Positions 16,727 through 27,360 of a stretch of DNA of 64,000 bases are shown here, piece after piece. Location of the stretch: contig CAWCUU010000002.1 of NCBI GenBank assembly GCA_963798855.1, positions 1,426,001-1,490,000 on the forward strand. Direction: 5' to 3'. Positions within the stretch are counted from its first letter, which is position 1, and each line of letters starts with the position of its first letter. The DNA comes from CAWCUU01 sp963798855 (GTDB lineage Bacteria > Gemmatimonadota > Gemmatimonadetes > Longimicrobiales > RSA9). The notes below the pieces were generated by a model. It was not told the DNA's origin. It did not search any database and saw nothing but the letters and a program-made list of their open reading frames with translations. A program made the translations under genes and the position numbers.

Positions 16727-17578
16727 CTACCCCTCTGCGATCTCCCCGAACTCCGCCATGTTCTTGCCCCTTTCCTTCGCGGCGTAGACGAGCGTGTCCG
16801 CCCGGCGCAGCAGCGTCTCGAAGTCCTCGGGCGCCGCCGATGCCGTCGCCACCCCGATGCTGAACGTCACGCCCGCGCTCACGCTCCGCATGGCCGATAC
16901 CAGCTCTTCCTGGATCGCAGCGATGGCGGTGCGGGTGCCCTCGGCGTCCGTTTCCGGCAGGAGCACGACGAACTCGTCGCCGCCTAGCCGCGCCGCGGTG
17001 TCGGTGCCGCGCAGCCGTCGCGAGAGGGCGTCGCCGACCGCGCGCAGCACCTCGTCGCCCATGGCGTGACCGTAGCGGTCGTTCACGCTCTTGAAATCGT
17101 CGAGATCGATGAACGCGAGAGCGTAGCCGTGGCGGTAGCGGCGGGCGCGGGCGTGCTCGCGAGCCGCGGTCTCGTGGAACGCGCGGCCGTTGGCGACGCC
17201 GGTGAGCGGATCCGTTCGCGCGAGCTTCCGCTCCCGCTCCAGCGCCTCCCGCAGAGCATGGAGCGTTGCGGCGAGGACCAGAAACAGGCTCGCCCGCACC
17301 GCCATGTTCCAGACGACAATGGCGGGGCGACTGTAGGCGTGCCCCGCCTGCAGGTCCGCGACGAGCCAGACGATGGCGGAGACGACCGCAAGGAGGGTCC
17401 CGGCCCGGCGCGAGGCGTACCAGGCAGCGATCGAGATCGGGACCAGGTAGAAGACGGAGGAGCTGAGCTCCGGCCCCGTGAGCCAGTCCACGACGCCGAT
17501 CAGGACGGCGAGGACGAGCGCCTCGACGACGATCAGCGCGCGGGCCTGCCGCGTGAGGATGCGGTCAATGGCTCGCAT
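16727..17578 (-). CDS. Membrane-bound diguanylate cyclase (GGDEF)
   Basis: 283 residues. The N-terminal half (about 15-110) has four hydrophobic helices, followed by a short linker helix and a GGDEF domain (about 118-280). GGDEF is intact at 199-203, and an inhibitory I-site Arg190-x-x-Asp193 sits at the canonical five-residue spacing. LTGVANGRAF, IDLDDFKSVND and SIGVA confirm the fold. It should condense two GTP into c-di-GMP with product feedback inhibition; the membrane part probably senses an unknown cue. There is no EAL domain. It follows tamB on the same strand, with its stop next to the IVP cassette. Confidence 0.92.
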   Translation of the reverse strand: MRAIDRILTRQARALIVVEALVLAVLIGVVDWLTGPELSSSVFYLVPISIAAWYASRRAGTLLAVVSAIVWLVADLQAGHAYSRPAIVVWNMAVRASLFLVLAATLHALREALERERKLARTDPLTGVANGRAFHETAAREHARARRYRHGYALAFIDLDDFKSVNDRYGHAMGDEVLRAVGDALSRRLRGTDTAARLGGDEFVVLLPETDAEGTRTAIAAIQEELVSAMRSVSAGVTFSIGVATASAAPEDFETLLRRADTLVYAAKERGKNMAEFGEIAEG

Positions 17579-17626
17579 GGGCCGCCAGGGTGCGTCGCGA
17601 GAGTGCGTCCATGCAACAGTGTAGAC

Positions 17627-20600
17627 CTAGAACTTCCAGTCTCTGAACAGGAAGAGTCCGAAAACGCTGGTCGTCACGGCCGACTGCGTGGCGAGAGACG
17701 GTTGCATGGGCAGGAAGCGGGGCTGCCACGCGGCGTCGACGCCGTAGCCCTGCAGGGTCTTGTACTGGAGCCGAACGCCGGGCGTCGCGCTGGCGCCGCG
17801 GACCTGCACGCTGAGGAAGGTCCGGCTGTTCAGGTACTTGCCGCCCTCGACCTCGGTCGCGCGCAGGAAAGATGAGGCGCTGCCGGACGACAGCTCGACC
17901 GGCACGTCGGCCGGGGTGATGTTGAAGTAGTCGAGCCCGAGCTGACGGGTCGCCTCGTGCGAGACGTCGCCGAGGAAGACGCCGGCGGCGACACCGGTGA
18001 GCTGCTGCGTGGCGAGCGCGGCGACGGAGCCGACCAGGTCTCCGCTGCTGGATCCGGGCCCGGACAGAGCCGAGCCCTGCTCCTGCAGGAGCGAGGACGA
18101 GGCGCGGCCGAACGCGAGGTAGGAGAGCAGATCGGACTGCGCGATCGGCGGCTGCGCGTCGCTCTCGAGCGAGATGCGCGGCATCTCCAGCGTGCCGCCG
18201 ATGATCACCCGCACCTGCAGCGCCTGCTGCCCGGGCAGCTTCACTTCGTGCGCGGCGGTGATCTGCAGCACGGGGTTGACACCGGGGGTGCCGGTGAACT
18301 GGGCGGTTCCGTTCTGCATGTCGAAGCGGCGGCCGAGGAAGGTGTAGTAGCCTCGCTCGGTGTCGATCACGCCGGTCGCGCTGAACGAGTTCTGCGAGCG
18401 GTCCATGTGCACGGTGACCGCGCCGAGGTCGGGCGGCGTGTACACCTCGACGTTCGCGTCCTGGTTACGGACCCAGGTATCGCGATCCACGCGCACCGCC
18501 ACGTCCAGGCGCAGGTTCGCCATCAGCGGAGAGGGCCGGGGTACCAGATCGCGCTGCGCGGCAATGGTCGTGTCCAGCACGGCGAACACCGCCTCGTCGT
18601 TCTGGCCGAGCACCATCGCCTGCTTCGGCTCGGGCAGATAGAAGACGCCGCCCCGGATCAGCACATCGCCGGTCACGTGTACCGCGTCGTACGGTCCCTC
18701 GACGCGCAGGTCGGCATCCGCGCGCAGGTTGCCGCGCTCGTTGTTGAGCACGAGCGCGTCCGTGGAGCGAAGCCGCAGGTCGAAGCTCGGCCTGCTCAGC
18801 GTCTCGAGGCCGATGCCGCCGCTCATGCTGACCGGGCTGCCGCCCGCCGTGGCGGTGAAGGAGGCGATCGTGAGCGAGTCGCCGTGCAGGTCGAGGGAGC
18901 CCCGCACGTCGTGCAGCAGCGCGCCCGTCGACGCGATGCGGATCGAGTTGGCGGCGACACGAAGATCGCCGGAGACGTCCGGCTGCTGGGTGGTGCCGCG
19001 CACCGCGATGTTGCCGTAGACGTAGCCGTTCACGTCGGAGACCGCGTTGGTGAACCGGGAGGCGAGATCCACCGGTAACGAGTCGGCGCGTACGTCGAGC
19101 CGCACGGTGCGGTCGAGCAGGTGCGGCCGGCCGCCCGACAGCCCCAGATCGATCGGCAGCATGCCATCCGCCGTGGCGAGCTGCTGCCCTCGGCGGGTCA
19201 TGCGAGCGTGCCCGCTCAGCGACCGATCGGCGTAGTCGAACGTCGCGTCGGTGGTCGGGACTTCCGTGCCCTCCCATCTCCGCGTTCGCCAGCCGGAAGT
19301 CGCCGTTTAGCTGCGGCGCCGCCTGTGTCCCGTTCACCTTCGCGTGCAGCGACACCAGCCCCTGCGCCTGCAGTGAGTCCTGCAGAAGCGCGATGATGTT
19401 GCCGATCTGGACGCTGTCCAGCGCGATCTGCAGGTCCGCGGAGCCCACCTTGGGAAGTCGCCCGTCGAGGTAGATGCGGCCACCCTGGCCGTTCGTCATC
19501 TCGATCGTCTCCAGCTCGAAGCCGCTGCCGCCCCAGACCACCGCGCCCGGCCGGGTCGTGTGCCAGGTAAGCGAGTCGAAGCGCATCATCACGTCGTTCA
19601 GCTTCACGCGCCGGCTGTCCAGCTCGATGCGGTACTCGGCATCCACGCTGTAGTTGCGCTGCGTGTCCTGCCGCACGGCGACGACCGCTGTCCCGTTCGC
19701 CGGCTGCCCATGGCCGGGCAGCCCCGTCTGGCGCACCCGCACGGTCACGCTGTCCAGCGTGAAGCCGGCGACGCGCACCGAATCCCCCGCGGCCTCGACG
19801 CCGATCGTGCCGCCGGGCGACGGCGCGCCGAGCCAGGTGAACGTCGCCTGACCGTTGCCGACCACGTTGCCGGCGATCACGAGATCGTGCATCCGCGCCT
19901 GCCCGGCGACATCGAAGCGCCTCACGTTCCCCTTCAGTGTGCCCGTCGCGTGCAGCGTGCCGGCGATCGAGTCGCGCGACAGCGGCGGAATCGTGTCGTA
20001 CTCCAGCTTCGCGTTCGGGGCCCTGCCGGTCGCGGCGCGCTCGACCTGGGTGGCCATCGCGATGCGCAGCGAGTCGGCACGAGCCTTCGCGATGATCGCT
20101 CTCATGCGCGCCGGCCGCGGAGTCACGATGCCGGTGTCGCCGGGCAGCCAGCGCGAGAAGTCGCGCAGGGAGTCGACGTCCACGACGAAATTCAGCGTTC
20201 CGCTGCGTCCTGCCGCGACGCCGAAGCGCCCATCCAGCGCGAGCCTCCCGGAGGCGAGTCGCAGCGTGGAGGAGTCCACGGTCGCGAGCCCGTCCGCCAC
20301 GGCGACGCGCAGGTGCGCGGCATCTGCGCCCACTCCCTCCACTCTCGCGCCGCTGAGGTCGGCCGCGAGAGCGGCGCGCAGCGTCGCGGGATCGGTGCCG
20401 CTGCCCCGCACCGTCGCCGTGCCGGTCAGCTTCGTCGCCGGCACGTGAGCCGCGACCGCGGCGAGGTTCAGCCCGGTCAGCTGGGAACGGATGTCGTAGC
20501 CGGGCGTTCCGGTCAGGTCGAGCGTGCCCTCCGCGTGCAGCACACCATCGTTCGCGAAATCGAGATCCGTGTCCAGGCTCAGCTCGCCCGTCGTGCCGTG

Positions 20601-22217
20601 CGCCCGGATCGTGCCCGTGGCGGAGCCGTGCAGCCCGGCGGCCGGCGCGAAGCGTCCGACGGTGGCGAGCGCGAGCGGATGGACGGCGACGTCCGCGTCC
20701 ACGCTTCGTGTGGCGCCGCCGGCTGGGGTGAGGGCGATATCGCCGGTCACCTGCGAGACGCCCGCCTCGCCGTCGTGCGTCACGTCGACCCGCATCGCCA
20801 TGCGGCCGTCCGTCGAGCCGTTCAGCGTGGCTGTGCCGGTCAGCGTGCCGGCGAGCGGGAGCGAAGGAGCGAACGCGCGCGCGAGCGCGACCTGCAACGG
20901 CTGCATGCGCACGTCGAGACCGTCCGCGATGACGCCGTTGCCGCGGAAGGCGAGGCGGCCATCCGCAACGACGTGGCTCGCGCCGTCAGCGGCGTCGGCG
21001 AAGCGCACGTCGCCGGTCACGCGCAGCGACGCGGGCTGCCCCTGCATCGCGAGCGTGCCGGTCAGCGTGCCCTGCCGGGGCGCCGTGAAGCCGGGGAACA
21101 GCCGCTCGAGCAGCCGCGTTCGCACGTCGGCGAAGCGGACGTCGGTGTCGTGGAAGCGGAGCGAGTCTCCGAACGCGATGCCGACCCTGCCGTGCGCGGT
21201 CGCTCCCTCGATGCTCGCGTCGAGGTCCGTCGCCGTCAGGCGCGTCTCGCCGCCCTGGCGCGCGAGCACGATGTGCATGCTCGCCGTGCCCTCGTCGGGC
21301 AGCGATGGCCGCACCCACTGGACGTCCCCCAGCCGCAGCGGCGAGGCCGTGCCGGTCAGCCGGACGTCCTGCTCCTGCACCGCGTACATGCCGCTGCCCG
21401 TGAGAACCGATCCGGGCAGCCGCAGCCGCCCGTCGCGCACGCGCAGCGTGTCGTTCGCGAACCAGAAGCGGCCCTCCACGTTGCGCACGTGAGCGGCCGG
21501 CGGGAGGTACGGCTCCGCGATCATGTTCAGCCGCGCGACGTCGGCGAAGATCCCCTCGTGCTCCGGGTTCGCGAGCCGCAGCGTGGCGAGGCGACCATCC
21601 ACGTCGTGGAACCGCATGATGCGCTCGTAGCCGCCGGGCGCGCGCTCGACGCGCCAGCGGGTGCGGCCGGCCAGGGCGTCCGTCAGCCGCTTCCGCCGGG
21701 TCGCGGCCGGCAGGCTGTCGGGCGGCGACCACGCCTCCTTCACGATGATCTCGCCATTGTCGATCGTGACGTTGCGGAAGCGTACCCATGAGCCATAGCC
21801 GGGCGGGGCGTTCGGCTGTGGCGGCGCTCCGCCTCCGAAGATCCGCTTGAAGTTCCAGTCCTCGCCGGGCGGCCGGCTCAGCACCATCACCGGGTCCACG
21901 AGCTCGAGGCTGCTCAGGTAGATCCGCTTGTGCAGCAGGTGACGAAGGTCGTAGCGGGCGTGAACCTCCTTCGCACGCAGGAACGGCCGCCCTTTCGCGT
22001 CCGTGAGGGTGACGTCGTGGAAGGTCGCTCCGGAAAGGCCGGCCTCCACGTTCGGCACGGTGAGCCGGCCGTGGATCGCGTTCTGGATCTGCGACACGGC
22101 GAAGTTGCCGACCTTCTCGTGGCCGAACTGCGTGTCCAGCAGCACGAACAGGACGATCGCGGCCAGGGCGAGCAGCGTGCCGAGCACGATCGCGGCGACC
22201 TTCGCCAGGCGGCGCAT
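17627..22217 (-). CDS. tamB: TamB-like translocation/assembly protein, frameshifted
   Basis: About 1,529 residues if one base is removed. An N-terminal membrane anchor (about 8-30) is followed by a very long repetitive beta domain of the AsmA/TamB (DUF490, bridge-like lipid transfer) type. The C-terminal portion (SDLLSYLAFGR, final aromatic RDWKF) is the diagnostic DUF490 end. Frame 1 reads from 22217 to about 19275 and frame 2 from there to the stop at 17627; removing one G from a GGG run at 19273-19275 joins them as AEMEGTEVPTTDATFDYA. The ATG overlaps the tamA-like stop by one base (TGATG), so the pair is translationally coupled. TamB forms a hydrophobic groove spanning the periplasm for outer-membrane protein or phospholipid traffic. 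Confidence 0.88.
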
Positions 22218-24577
22218 CAGAACGCCTCCCCGATCGAGAGGTGCAGCGTGAGGTGCTTCAGCGTGCGCCCGAGGCCGCCCGAGCCCTCGAGCGGATCGAA
22301 GCGCTTGGTCGTCTCGAGGCGCACGAGCCGAAACGTGCCGTCGGGCTGCTGGACCTGGGTGATGACCGGCAGCTGGTCGACCCCCGAGGGATGCCAGCCG
22401 AGGTCCACGCGCACCGGCCCGACCTTCGAGCGGTAGCGGATGCCGATGCCGGGCGTGAGCGCGGCGTTCCCGCCCGCGAACGGGTTCAGCCCGTCCGTGC
22501 CGACCGCACCGGCGTCGACGAAGAGCGCGCCGAGCAGTCTGTCGGTCAGCGGCAGCCGATACTCAATGCTGCCCTCGAGCACCGCATCGCCGCCGAGCGG
22601 CTGGGGCGTGAACGATGCGGAAGACACGCCATTCGGGTCGCAGGTTCCGGCCGTGATGTCGTCGATCGTGCAGCCGCCTGCGTTCGTGGTGTCCAGCAAC
22701 GCCGCGGCAGGGATCGTCAGCACGCGCGGCCCGAGCTGGTTCTCGCCGTAGCCGCGGACGGAGCGGGAGCCGCCGGCGTAGAAGCGCTTGCGCGGGTGAA
22801 TGAGCGCTTCGCCGGTCACGCTCTGCACGCCGATCGCGCTGCCGGTGCTCTGCAGCGGGCGCACGAAGCCGTAGCGCAGGTGCCCGGCGATGACGCGGCC
22901 ACCGCCGCGCGGAAGGTAGCGGCTCGCCTCCATTTCCAGCCGGTTGTAGCGGAAGCCGGAGTAGGTGAAGGTCGAGGCGTGCTCGATGTCCAGGCTGAGC
23001 CGGGAGCCGGAGGTCGGCTCGAGCGCCCGGTCGGTCCGGTCGGTGAAGATGCTGAACGCGAGCGGGGACAGGCGCTGCCGATTGCGCAGCGCAGCAATGG
23101 TCGGCTGGTCGCAGACCCCGTAGTTGACGCAGAAGTAGACGCCGCCGGCCTCGAGGCGGTTCAGCTCGAAGTGGTAGTCGAGGCTGACGGGGATGTCCGA
23201 CGCGACGCGGCGGGTGAACGAGATGCCCGCGCCGACGCCGCGATCCACGACGATGCCGGGCACCGTCCGCCGGTGCGCGAAGACGCTCAGACCCAGCGAG
23301 TTCTGCGGCGAGCCCAGGTACGGCTGCGTCAAGCCGATGCTGCCCTGCCACGTCGGGCGCAGGAAGGTGGCCTCCTCATCGGGGCCGAGCCGGCCCGGCG
23401 TGACGTCGCGGAAGATCCCCTGCCCGTTGAGCTGGTTCGCGAGCAGGTTGCCCATTACGCCGTCGATCTCGAGCCGACGCGCGCCGCCGAGCCAGTTGCG
23501 GTCCGTGTAGCGCAGCTCCGTCTGGACGAAGTCCACGGTGTTGAAGCCGGCGCTGATGCGAGCTCCGTGCAGCGGCGCCTCGCGCACCAGCACTCGAACG
23601 GTTCGCGTCGTGTCCTGCGCGGCGGGGGCGGTGGTCGTGCCGCCGTCGTCGCCGCGCGCGACAACCGGTCGCCGGCTCATGCTGCCGAGCGTGGCGAGCC
23701 GGAACAGCCCCGACTCGTACATCTTCCGCTGGCTCTCCAGCAGGTCGCTGCGACGGTACAGGTCGCCGGCGTGGAAGGTCAGCATGCGCGAGATCGTGCG
23801 ATCGGAGACGCGCTCGTTGCCATCGATCGCGACGTTCTCGACCGTGACCTGCTCGCCCGGCTGGAGCCGGATCCCGGCGTAGGCCGTAAGCCCGTCCGGC
23901 GACAGCATCACGGTGTCCTTGACCTCGGCGCCCGCGTAGCCGCGGTCGGCCAGCAGGTTCCGCAGCTTCACCTCCGCGGAATCCAGCGCGAAGAGGTCGA
24001 GCGGCTTCCCCTTCGCGGGCGCGCGGACGGACTGCAGCACGTTCGCGGGCAGCGGCGGCTCGACCGTGTCCGTTTTCTCGAGCGACAGCTCGCTCAGGAC
24101 GGTCGGCGGCCCCTCGCGCACGTCGAAGACGATGTCGACCTGGTCCGCGTCCGGCGGCACGACGCGCGCCTCGACCTCGCTCGAGCGATACCCCTTCTTG
24201 TAGTAGAACACGCGCACGCGCAGCTCGTCGCGCAGCAGCTCGTCGCGGTCGAGGAAGTTGCGCTGGTAGATCACGTGCGACTTGGAGAGCAGGCAGAACG
24301 GCGCGAGCAGGAACGTGCGGCACCGGGACGTCTTCGTCGCGATCCGCTGCTTCAGCTCCTCGAGGTCGACGTTCTTCACGCCGTTGAACGTCACGCTCTT
24401 GACGAGCGGGTGCTCCCGCTCGGCCGCCTCGTGGGCGGCGTGTGCCGAGTCCGCCGCCTGAGCGTGCAGCGATCCCGGCGCCGCCAGGCAGGCAAGCGCC
24501 GCGAACAAGCCGATGACGGACGACGTGCGTCGCCGTCCATCGCTACGAGAACCACGCTGCGGCTTCGATATCGGCAC
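22217..24577 (-). CDS. tamA: TamA/BamA (Omp85) outer-membrane assembly protein
   Basis: 786 residues. A signal peptide (about 20-41) precedes POTRA-like domains (about 55-320; strands such as VKSVTFNGVKNVDLEELKQR and VTVENVAIDGNERVSD). A 16-strand barrel (about 330-786) includes the Omp85 lid-loop motif Val-Arg-Gly-Tyr in GSRSVRGYGENQLGPR, and the chain ends in a C-terminal aromatic residue. The start is a GTG. Linkage to a TamB-like gene favours a TamA role (translocation and assembly module) over the essential BamA, which normally sits with skp/lpx genes. It inserts outer-membrane proteins or works with TamB in lipid transport. Confidence 0.88.
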   Translation of the reverse strand: MPISKPQRGSRSDGRRRTSSVIGLFAALACLAAPGSLHAQAADSAHAAHEAAEREHPLVKSVTFNGVKNVDLEELKQRIATKTSRCRTFLLAPFCLLSKSHVIYQRNFLDRDELLRDELRVRVFYYKKGYRSSEVEARVVPPDADQVDIVFDVREGPPTVLSELSLEKTDTVEPPLPANVLQSVRAPAKGKPLDLFALDSAEVKLRNLLADRGYAGAEVKDTVMLSPDGLTAYAGIRLQPGEQVTVENVAIDGNERVSDRTISRMLTFHAGDLYRRSDLLESQRKMYESGLFRLATLGSMSRRPVVARGDDGGTTTAPAAQDTTRTVRVLVREAPLHGARISAGFNTVDFVQTELRYTDRNWLGGARRLEIDGVMGNLLANQLNGQGIFRDVTPGRLGPDEEATFLRPTWQGSIGLTQPYLGSPQNSLGLSVFAHRRTVPGIVVDRGVGAGISFTRRVASDIPVSLDYHFELNRLEAGGVYFCVNYGVCDQPTIAALRNRQRLSPLAFSIFTDRTDRALEPTSGSRLSLDIEHASTFTYSGFRYNRLEMEASRYLPRGGGRVIAGHLRYGFVRPLQSTGSAIGVQSVTGEALIHPRKRFYAGGSRSVRGYGENQLGPRVLTIPAAALLDTTNAGGCTIDDITAGTCDPNGVSSASFTPQPLGGDAVLEGSIEYRLPLTDRLLGALFVDAGAVGTDGLNPFAGGNAALTPGIGIRYRSKVGPVRVDLGWHPSGVDQLPVITQVQQPDGTFRLVRLETTKRFDPLEGSGGLGRTLKHLTLHLSIGEAF

Positions 24578-24792
24578 GACCTCTTCGTCGGCACTCGCGC
24601 CCGGGGTCGGCGCGTCAACGTTCCCAGAATGGCGGTGGGTCCGCCTGCGCGCGGGCCGTTCCGGCCCCGGCGCATGGTCGCCAACGGGGCAAGGATTGCG
24701 CCGCGCTGCGGAACCGCGCGAAACTGCGAGCGGTTACCCTCTGTATGCCGCGGTCCCGCCGCGGCTCGCGCCCCCGGCCCGGAGATCCACCC

Positions 24793-25575
24793 ATGAGCCG
24801 ATCGGAAGACCGCCGCGACCGTCGCCCCGGCACAATGCGGGTGCTAGCCATGCTGCTCGCCCTGCCGCTGCTGCCGGCGACCACGCCGCTCGCGGCGCAG
24901 ATCCCGGATACGTTCACGAACCTGAAGGTCCTGCCGGAGGACATAGGGCGTGACAGTCTGGTGAGCATCATGCGAAGCTTCGCGCTGGGGCTCGGCGTCC
25001 GGTGCGAGTTCTGCCATTTCCGGGACGAGAGCCGCGGCGAAGGATTCCGCGCGTTCGACTTCGCCGCGGACAGCCTGCAGCCGAAGCGGACTGCCCGCTT
25101 CATGCTGCGGATGGTCGCGATGCTGAACGACACCGTGCTGCCTCGCCTGAGCGAGCGCGGCGACCCGCCGGTGACCGTGCGCTGCGTCACCTGCCACCAC
25201 GGGCAGGAGCGGCCTCGGCGGCTCGAGGACGTGCTGGCCGCGACGATCACGCGCGCCGGCGTGGACAGCGCGATCGCCGAGTACCGTCAGCTCCGGCAGA
25301 AGACGTACGGCATGGGGGTGTACGACTTCGGCCCGATCACGCTGGCCGAGCTCGCGCGCACGCTGCTCGCCGAGAACGAGGGCGACGCCGCGCTCGCCAT
25401 GCTGCGGCTGAACGTCGAGCAGTATCCCGAGCACGCCGCCTCGCACGAGGCTATCGGCGACATCCTCGCCCGCCGCGGCGACAGCGCCGGCGCGCTAGCC
25501 GCGTATGAACGCGCGCTCGAGCTCCAGCCGGACAACCGCCGGCTGCGCCAGAAGCTCGAGGAGCTGAAGAAGTGA
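24793..25575 (+). CDS. Exported diheme c-type cytochrome with C-terminal TPR
   Basis: 260 residues. GGAG lies 8 nt before the ATG; an internal ATG at 24835 has no ribosome binding site. The signal peptide is followed by a domain like the photosynthetic reaction-centre cytochrome c family: FTNLKVLP, then GLGVRCEFCH and VTVRCVTCHHG, i.e. two CxxCH heme sites instead of the four of true reaction-centre subunits. Axial Met candidates are in MRSFALGL and MLRMVAM. The last about 70 residues form TPR helices (ALAAYERALELQPDN). Acidobacteria and Gemmatimonadota carry many such non-photosynthetic proteins. Likely periplasmic electron carrier; partner unknown. Confidence 0.82.
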   Translation: MSRSEDRRDRRPGTMRVLAMLLALPLLPATTPLAAQIPDTFTNLKVLPEDIGRDSLVSIMRSFALGLGVRCEFCHFRDESRGEGFRAFDFAADSLQPKRTARFMLRMVAMLNDTVLPRLSERGDPPVTVRCVTCHHGQERPRRLEDVLAATITRAGVDSAIAEYRQLRQKTYGMGVYDFGPITLAELARTLLAENEGDAALAMLRLNVEQYPEHAASHEAIGDILARRGDSAGALAAYERALELQPDNRRLRQKLEELKK

Positions 25576-25685
25576 GAAGTATGGAGGACGGCCTCTTCGT
25601 GCGTCTTGCGCGGGATACGCTCGTGGCGCAGCATTTCGGGGACGCCGGTTTCTCGCCGCGATACCCACCTGCAGGAGAACGAGCC

Positions 25686-26285
25686 ATGTATGTTGGACGG
25701 TGTGGTCGTTTCAGGGCTCTCGTGCTCTGCATCGTCGTGCTCGGCGCCGGTTGCGCGTCCGGCGGAAGCGAGGGTGGCGGTGCCACGCCGACGCGCACGC
25801 CACCGGCGATCCTGACGAAGGGCGGGAGCGTCAACGACGCCGAGATGCGGATCGACGAGACGGTGGCAGAGAACGCCGTCGCCGCGGTCGGCCCGCCGAA
25901 GGCGGTGTGGCCGTCCGTGCTGGCCGTCTACGAGGAGTTGGAGCTGAAGCCGACGAGCATGGACACGGAGGCGTTCACGATCGGCGTCGGCGGACAGACG
26001 ATCCGCCGGCAGCTCGGCGGGGAGAGGCTGTCGAACTACTTCGACTGTGGCCGCAGCCTGACCGCACCGAAGGCGGACTCGTACCTGGTCACGGTCACCG
26101 TGCGCACCGAGCTGCGGCCGATGGACGAGAGCACTACGGCAGTCGTCAGCCGCGCCAGCGCGACCGCGCGGGACCTGGGCACCGGTACGGACCGCGTCGC
26201 GTGCGCGAGCACGGGCCGCCTGGAGAAGCGGATCGGCACGGCCGTGAGCCACCGCGTCCTGACCGGCAAGGCGGCCGCCGGCTGA
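25686..26285 (+). CDS. Putative lipoprotein, unknown family
   Basis: 199 residues from ATG 25686, which has AGGAG 9 nt upstream. An in-frame ATG at 25572 overlaps the cytochrome stop but would hide the signal. The lipobox Leu-Gly-Ala-Gly-Cys is near residue 22, then a Gly/Ser/Thr linker. The mature domain contains paired motifs VWPSVLAVYEELELKP and GVGGQTIRRQLGGERLSNYFDCG. These resemble uncharacterised envelope lipoproteins of Gemmatimonadota, but I cannot name a family. Two Cys remain in the mature part and may form a disulfide. It follows the diheme cytochrome by 110 bp on the same strand. Confidence 0.68.
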   Translation: MYVGRCGRFRALVLCIVVLGAGCASGGSEGGGATPTRTPPAILTKGGSVNDAEMRIDETVAENAVAAVGPPKAVWPSVLAVYEELELKPTSMDTEAFTIGVGGQTIRRQLGGERLSNYFDCGRSLTAPKADSYLVTVTVRTELRPMDESTTAVVSRASATARDLGTGTDRVACASTGRLEKRIGTAVSHRVLTGKAAAG

Positions 26286-26306
26286 GCCCGTCGCCGTCCG
26301 CCGTCG

Positions 26307-27271
26307 CTATTCTCGACGTGGGCTGTCGTCGAGTCCGGCGCTTCGGGCGGCGGCGAGGAAGCTGCGCACGATCTCGCCGGCGGGCCGCACGGAGTGAATG
26401 CCGCCCACGCTGCGGCCGGCCTGCCAGTACTCCTTCGTTCCCCGCGCGTCGAGAGCCGCACGCTTCATGCTCCTCGCCGAGCGCACCGCGTAGATCATGC
26501 GCATCAGGCGCTTGCGACGTCGCCCGCGCAGCATCCACCGCTCCAGCGCGCTCGCGCGCGTGCCGATCCGCTCGATGTAGGGGGTGCGGATGACCGCGAG
26601 CGGGACGCCGGTGATTCGCTCGCTGAGCACGATGTCGTCCTCGTCGGCCGCGACGATCGCTGCCTTGTAGGCGTCGCTCGCCGCGCACTCGGTGGTCGCG
26701 ATGAAGCGGGTGCCCATTCTGCACGCCCTCGTAGCCCATCCGCAGCGCCGCGACGAAGTCGGGCTCCTCGCCGATGCCACCCGCGCAGACGAGCGGGACG
26801 CCGAGGTCGGCCAGCTCGTCGAACAGCGCCTGCGCGCCCTTCGGTCCCGCGTGCCCGCCGGCGCGCCGGTTCACCGCGATCAGACCGTCCACCCCCGATT
26901 CCAACCCCTTCAGGGCCCACTTCCGCTCCGTCACGTCGTGGTAGACGACGCCGCCCGCGGCGTGCACGGCGTCCACCACCCAGCGCGGCTTGCCGAGCGA
27001 GGTGATGAAGAAGCGGACCCCTTCCTCGAGCGCCTCCTCGACGAAGCGCACCATGCGCTCGTGATAGATCCGCGATGAGGACTCGATCAGCGCGTTCATG
27101 CCGATCGGCTCAGTGGTCAGCTCGCGGATCCGGCGCAGCCCCGCGACGGAACTCGTAGCCATAGACGTAGGTCAGCGAGACCGGCTGCACGATGCCGAGC
27201 CCGCCCGCCTCGCTGACCGCCGCGACCAGCTCGGGATTGCTGCACGGATACATCGCGCCGCAGATGATCTT
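26307..27271 (-). pseudogene. Nitronate monooxygenase, two frameshifts and no start codon
   Basis: Concatenating three frames gives a nearly full-length FMN-dependent TIM barrel of the nitronate monooxygenase/2-nitropropane dioxygenase family: KIICGAMYPCSNPELVAAV, FFITSLGKPRWVVDAVHAAG, GVDGLIAVNRRAGGHAG, CAGGIG, MGTRFIATTECAASDAYK. Frame breaks are one extra base in GGGG (27139-27142) and one in AA (26717-26718). The conserved N-terminus starts at 27271, but no ATG, GTG or TTG lies in frame between it and an upstream stop. That space is taken by an AT-rich TTCGAA element. The enzyme would oxidise alkyl nitronates or propionate-3-nitronate. The missing start argues for real inactivation even if the indels are artefacts. 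Confidence 0.8.
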
Positions 27272-27305
27272 CGAAGGTCGAATTTTGAAGTTCGAAGGTT
27301 GAAGT
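27270..27305. repeat. AT-rich TTCGAA element at a gene edge
   Basis: Three TTCGAA/TTGAAG-type units in 36 bp sit exactly where the nitronate monooxygenase start codon should be. The TCGAACTTCNAA core recurs at the 3' end of the DUF4442 gene near 39165-39180. It is related in composition, though not clearly in descent, to the GGCAATTCGATTTCGA family. Confidence 0.55.
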
Positions 27306-27360
27306 GTTTCGCCAAGGTGCGCTCATCCCCGCTCCGGCGCCAGCGGCACCCGCGCCCCGC

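Noticed and set aside
24793..25575. Evidence for photosynthesis from the reaction-centre-type cytochrome
   Set aside because: Only two of four heme sites, a TPR tail, and no reaction-centre or pigment genes in the window.
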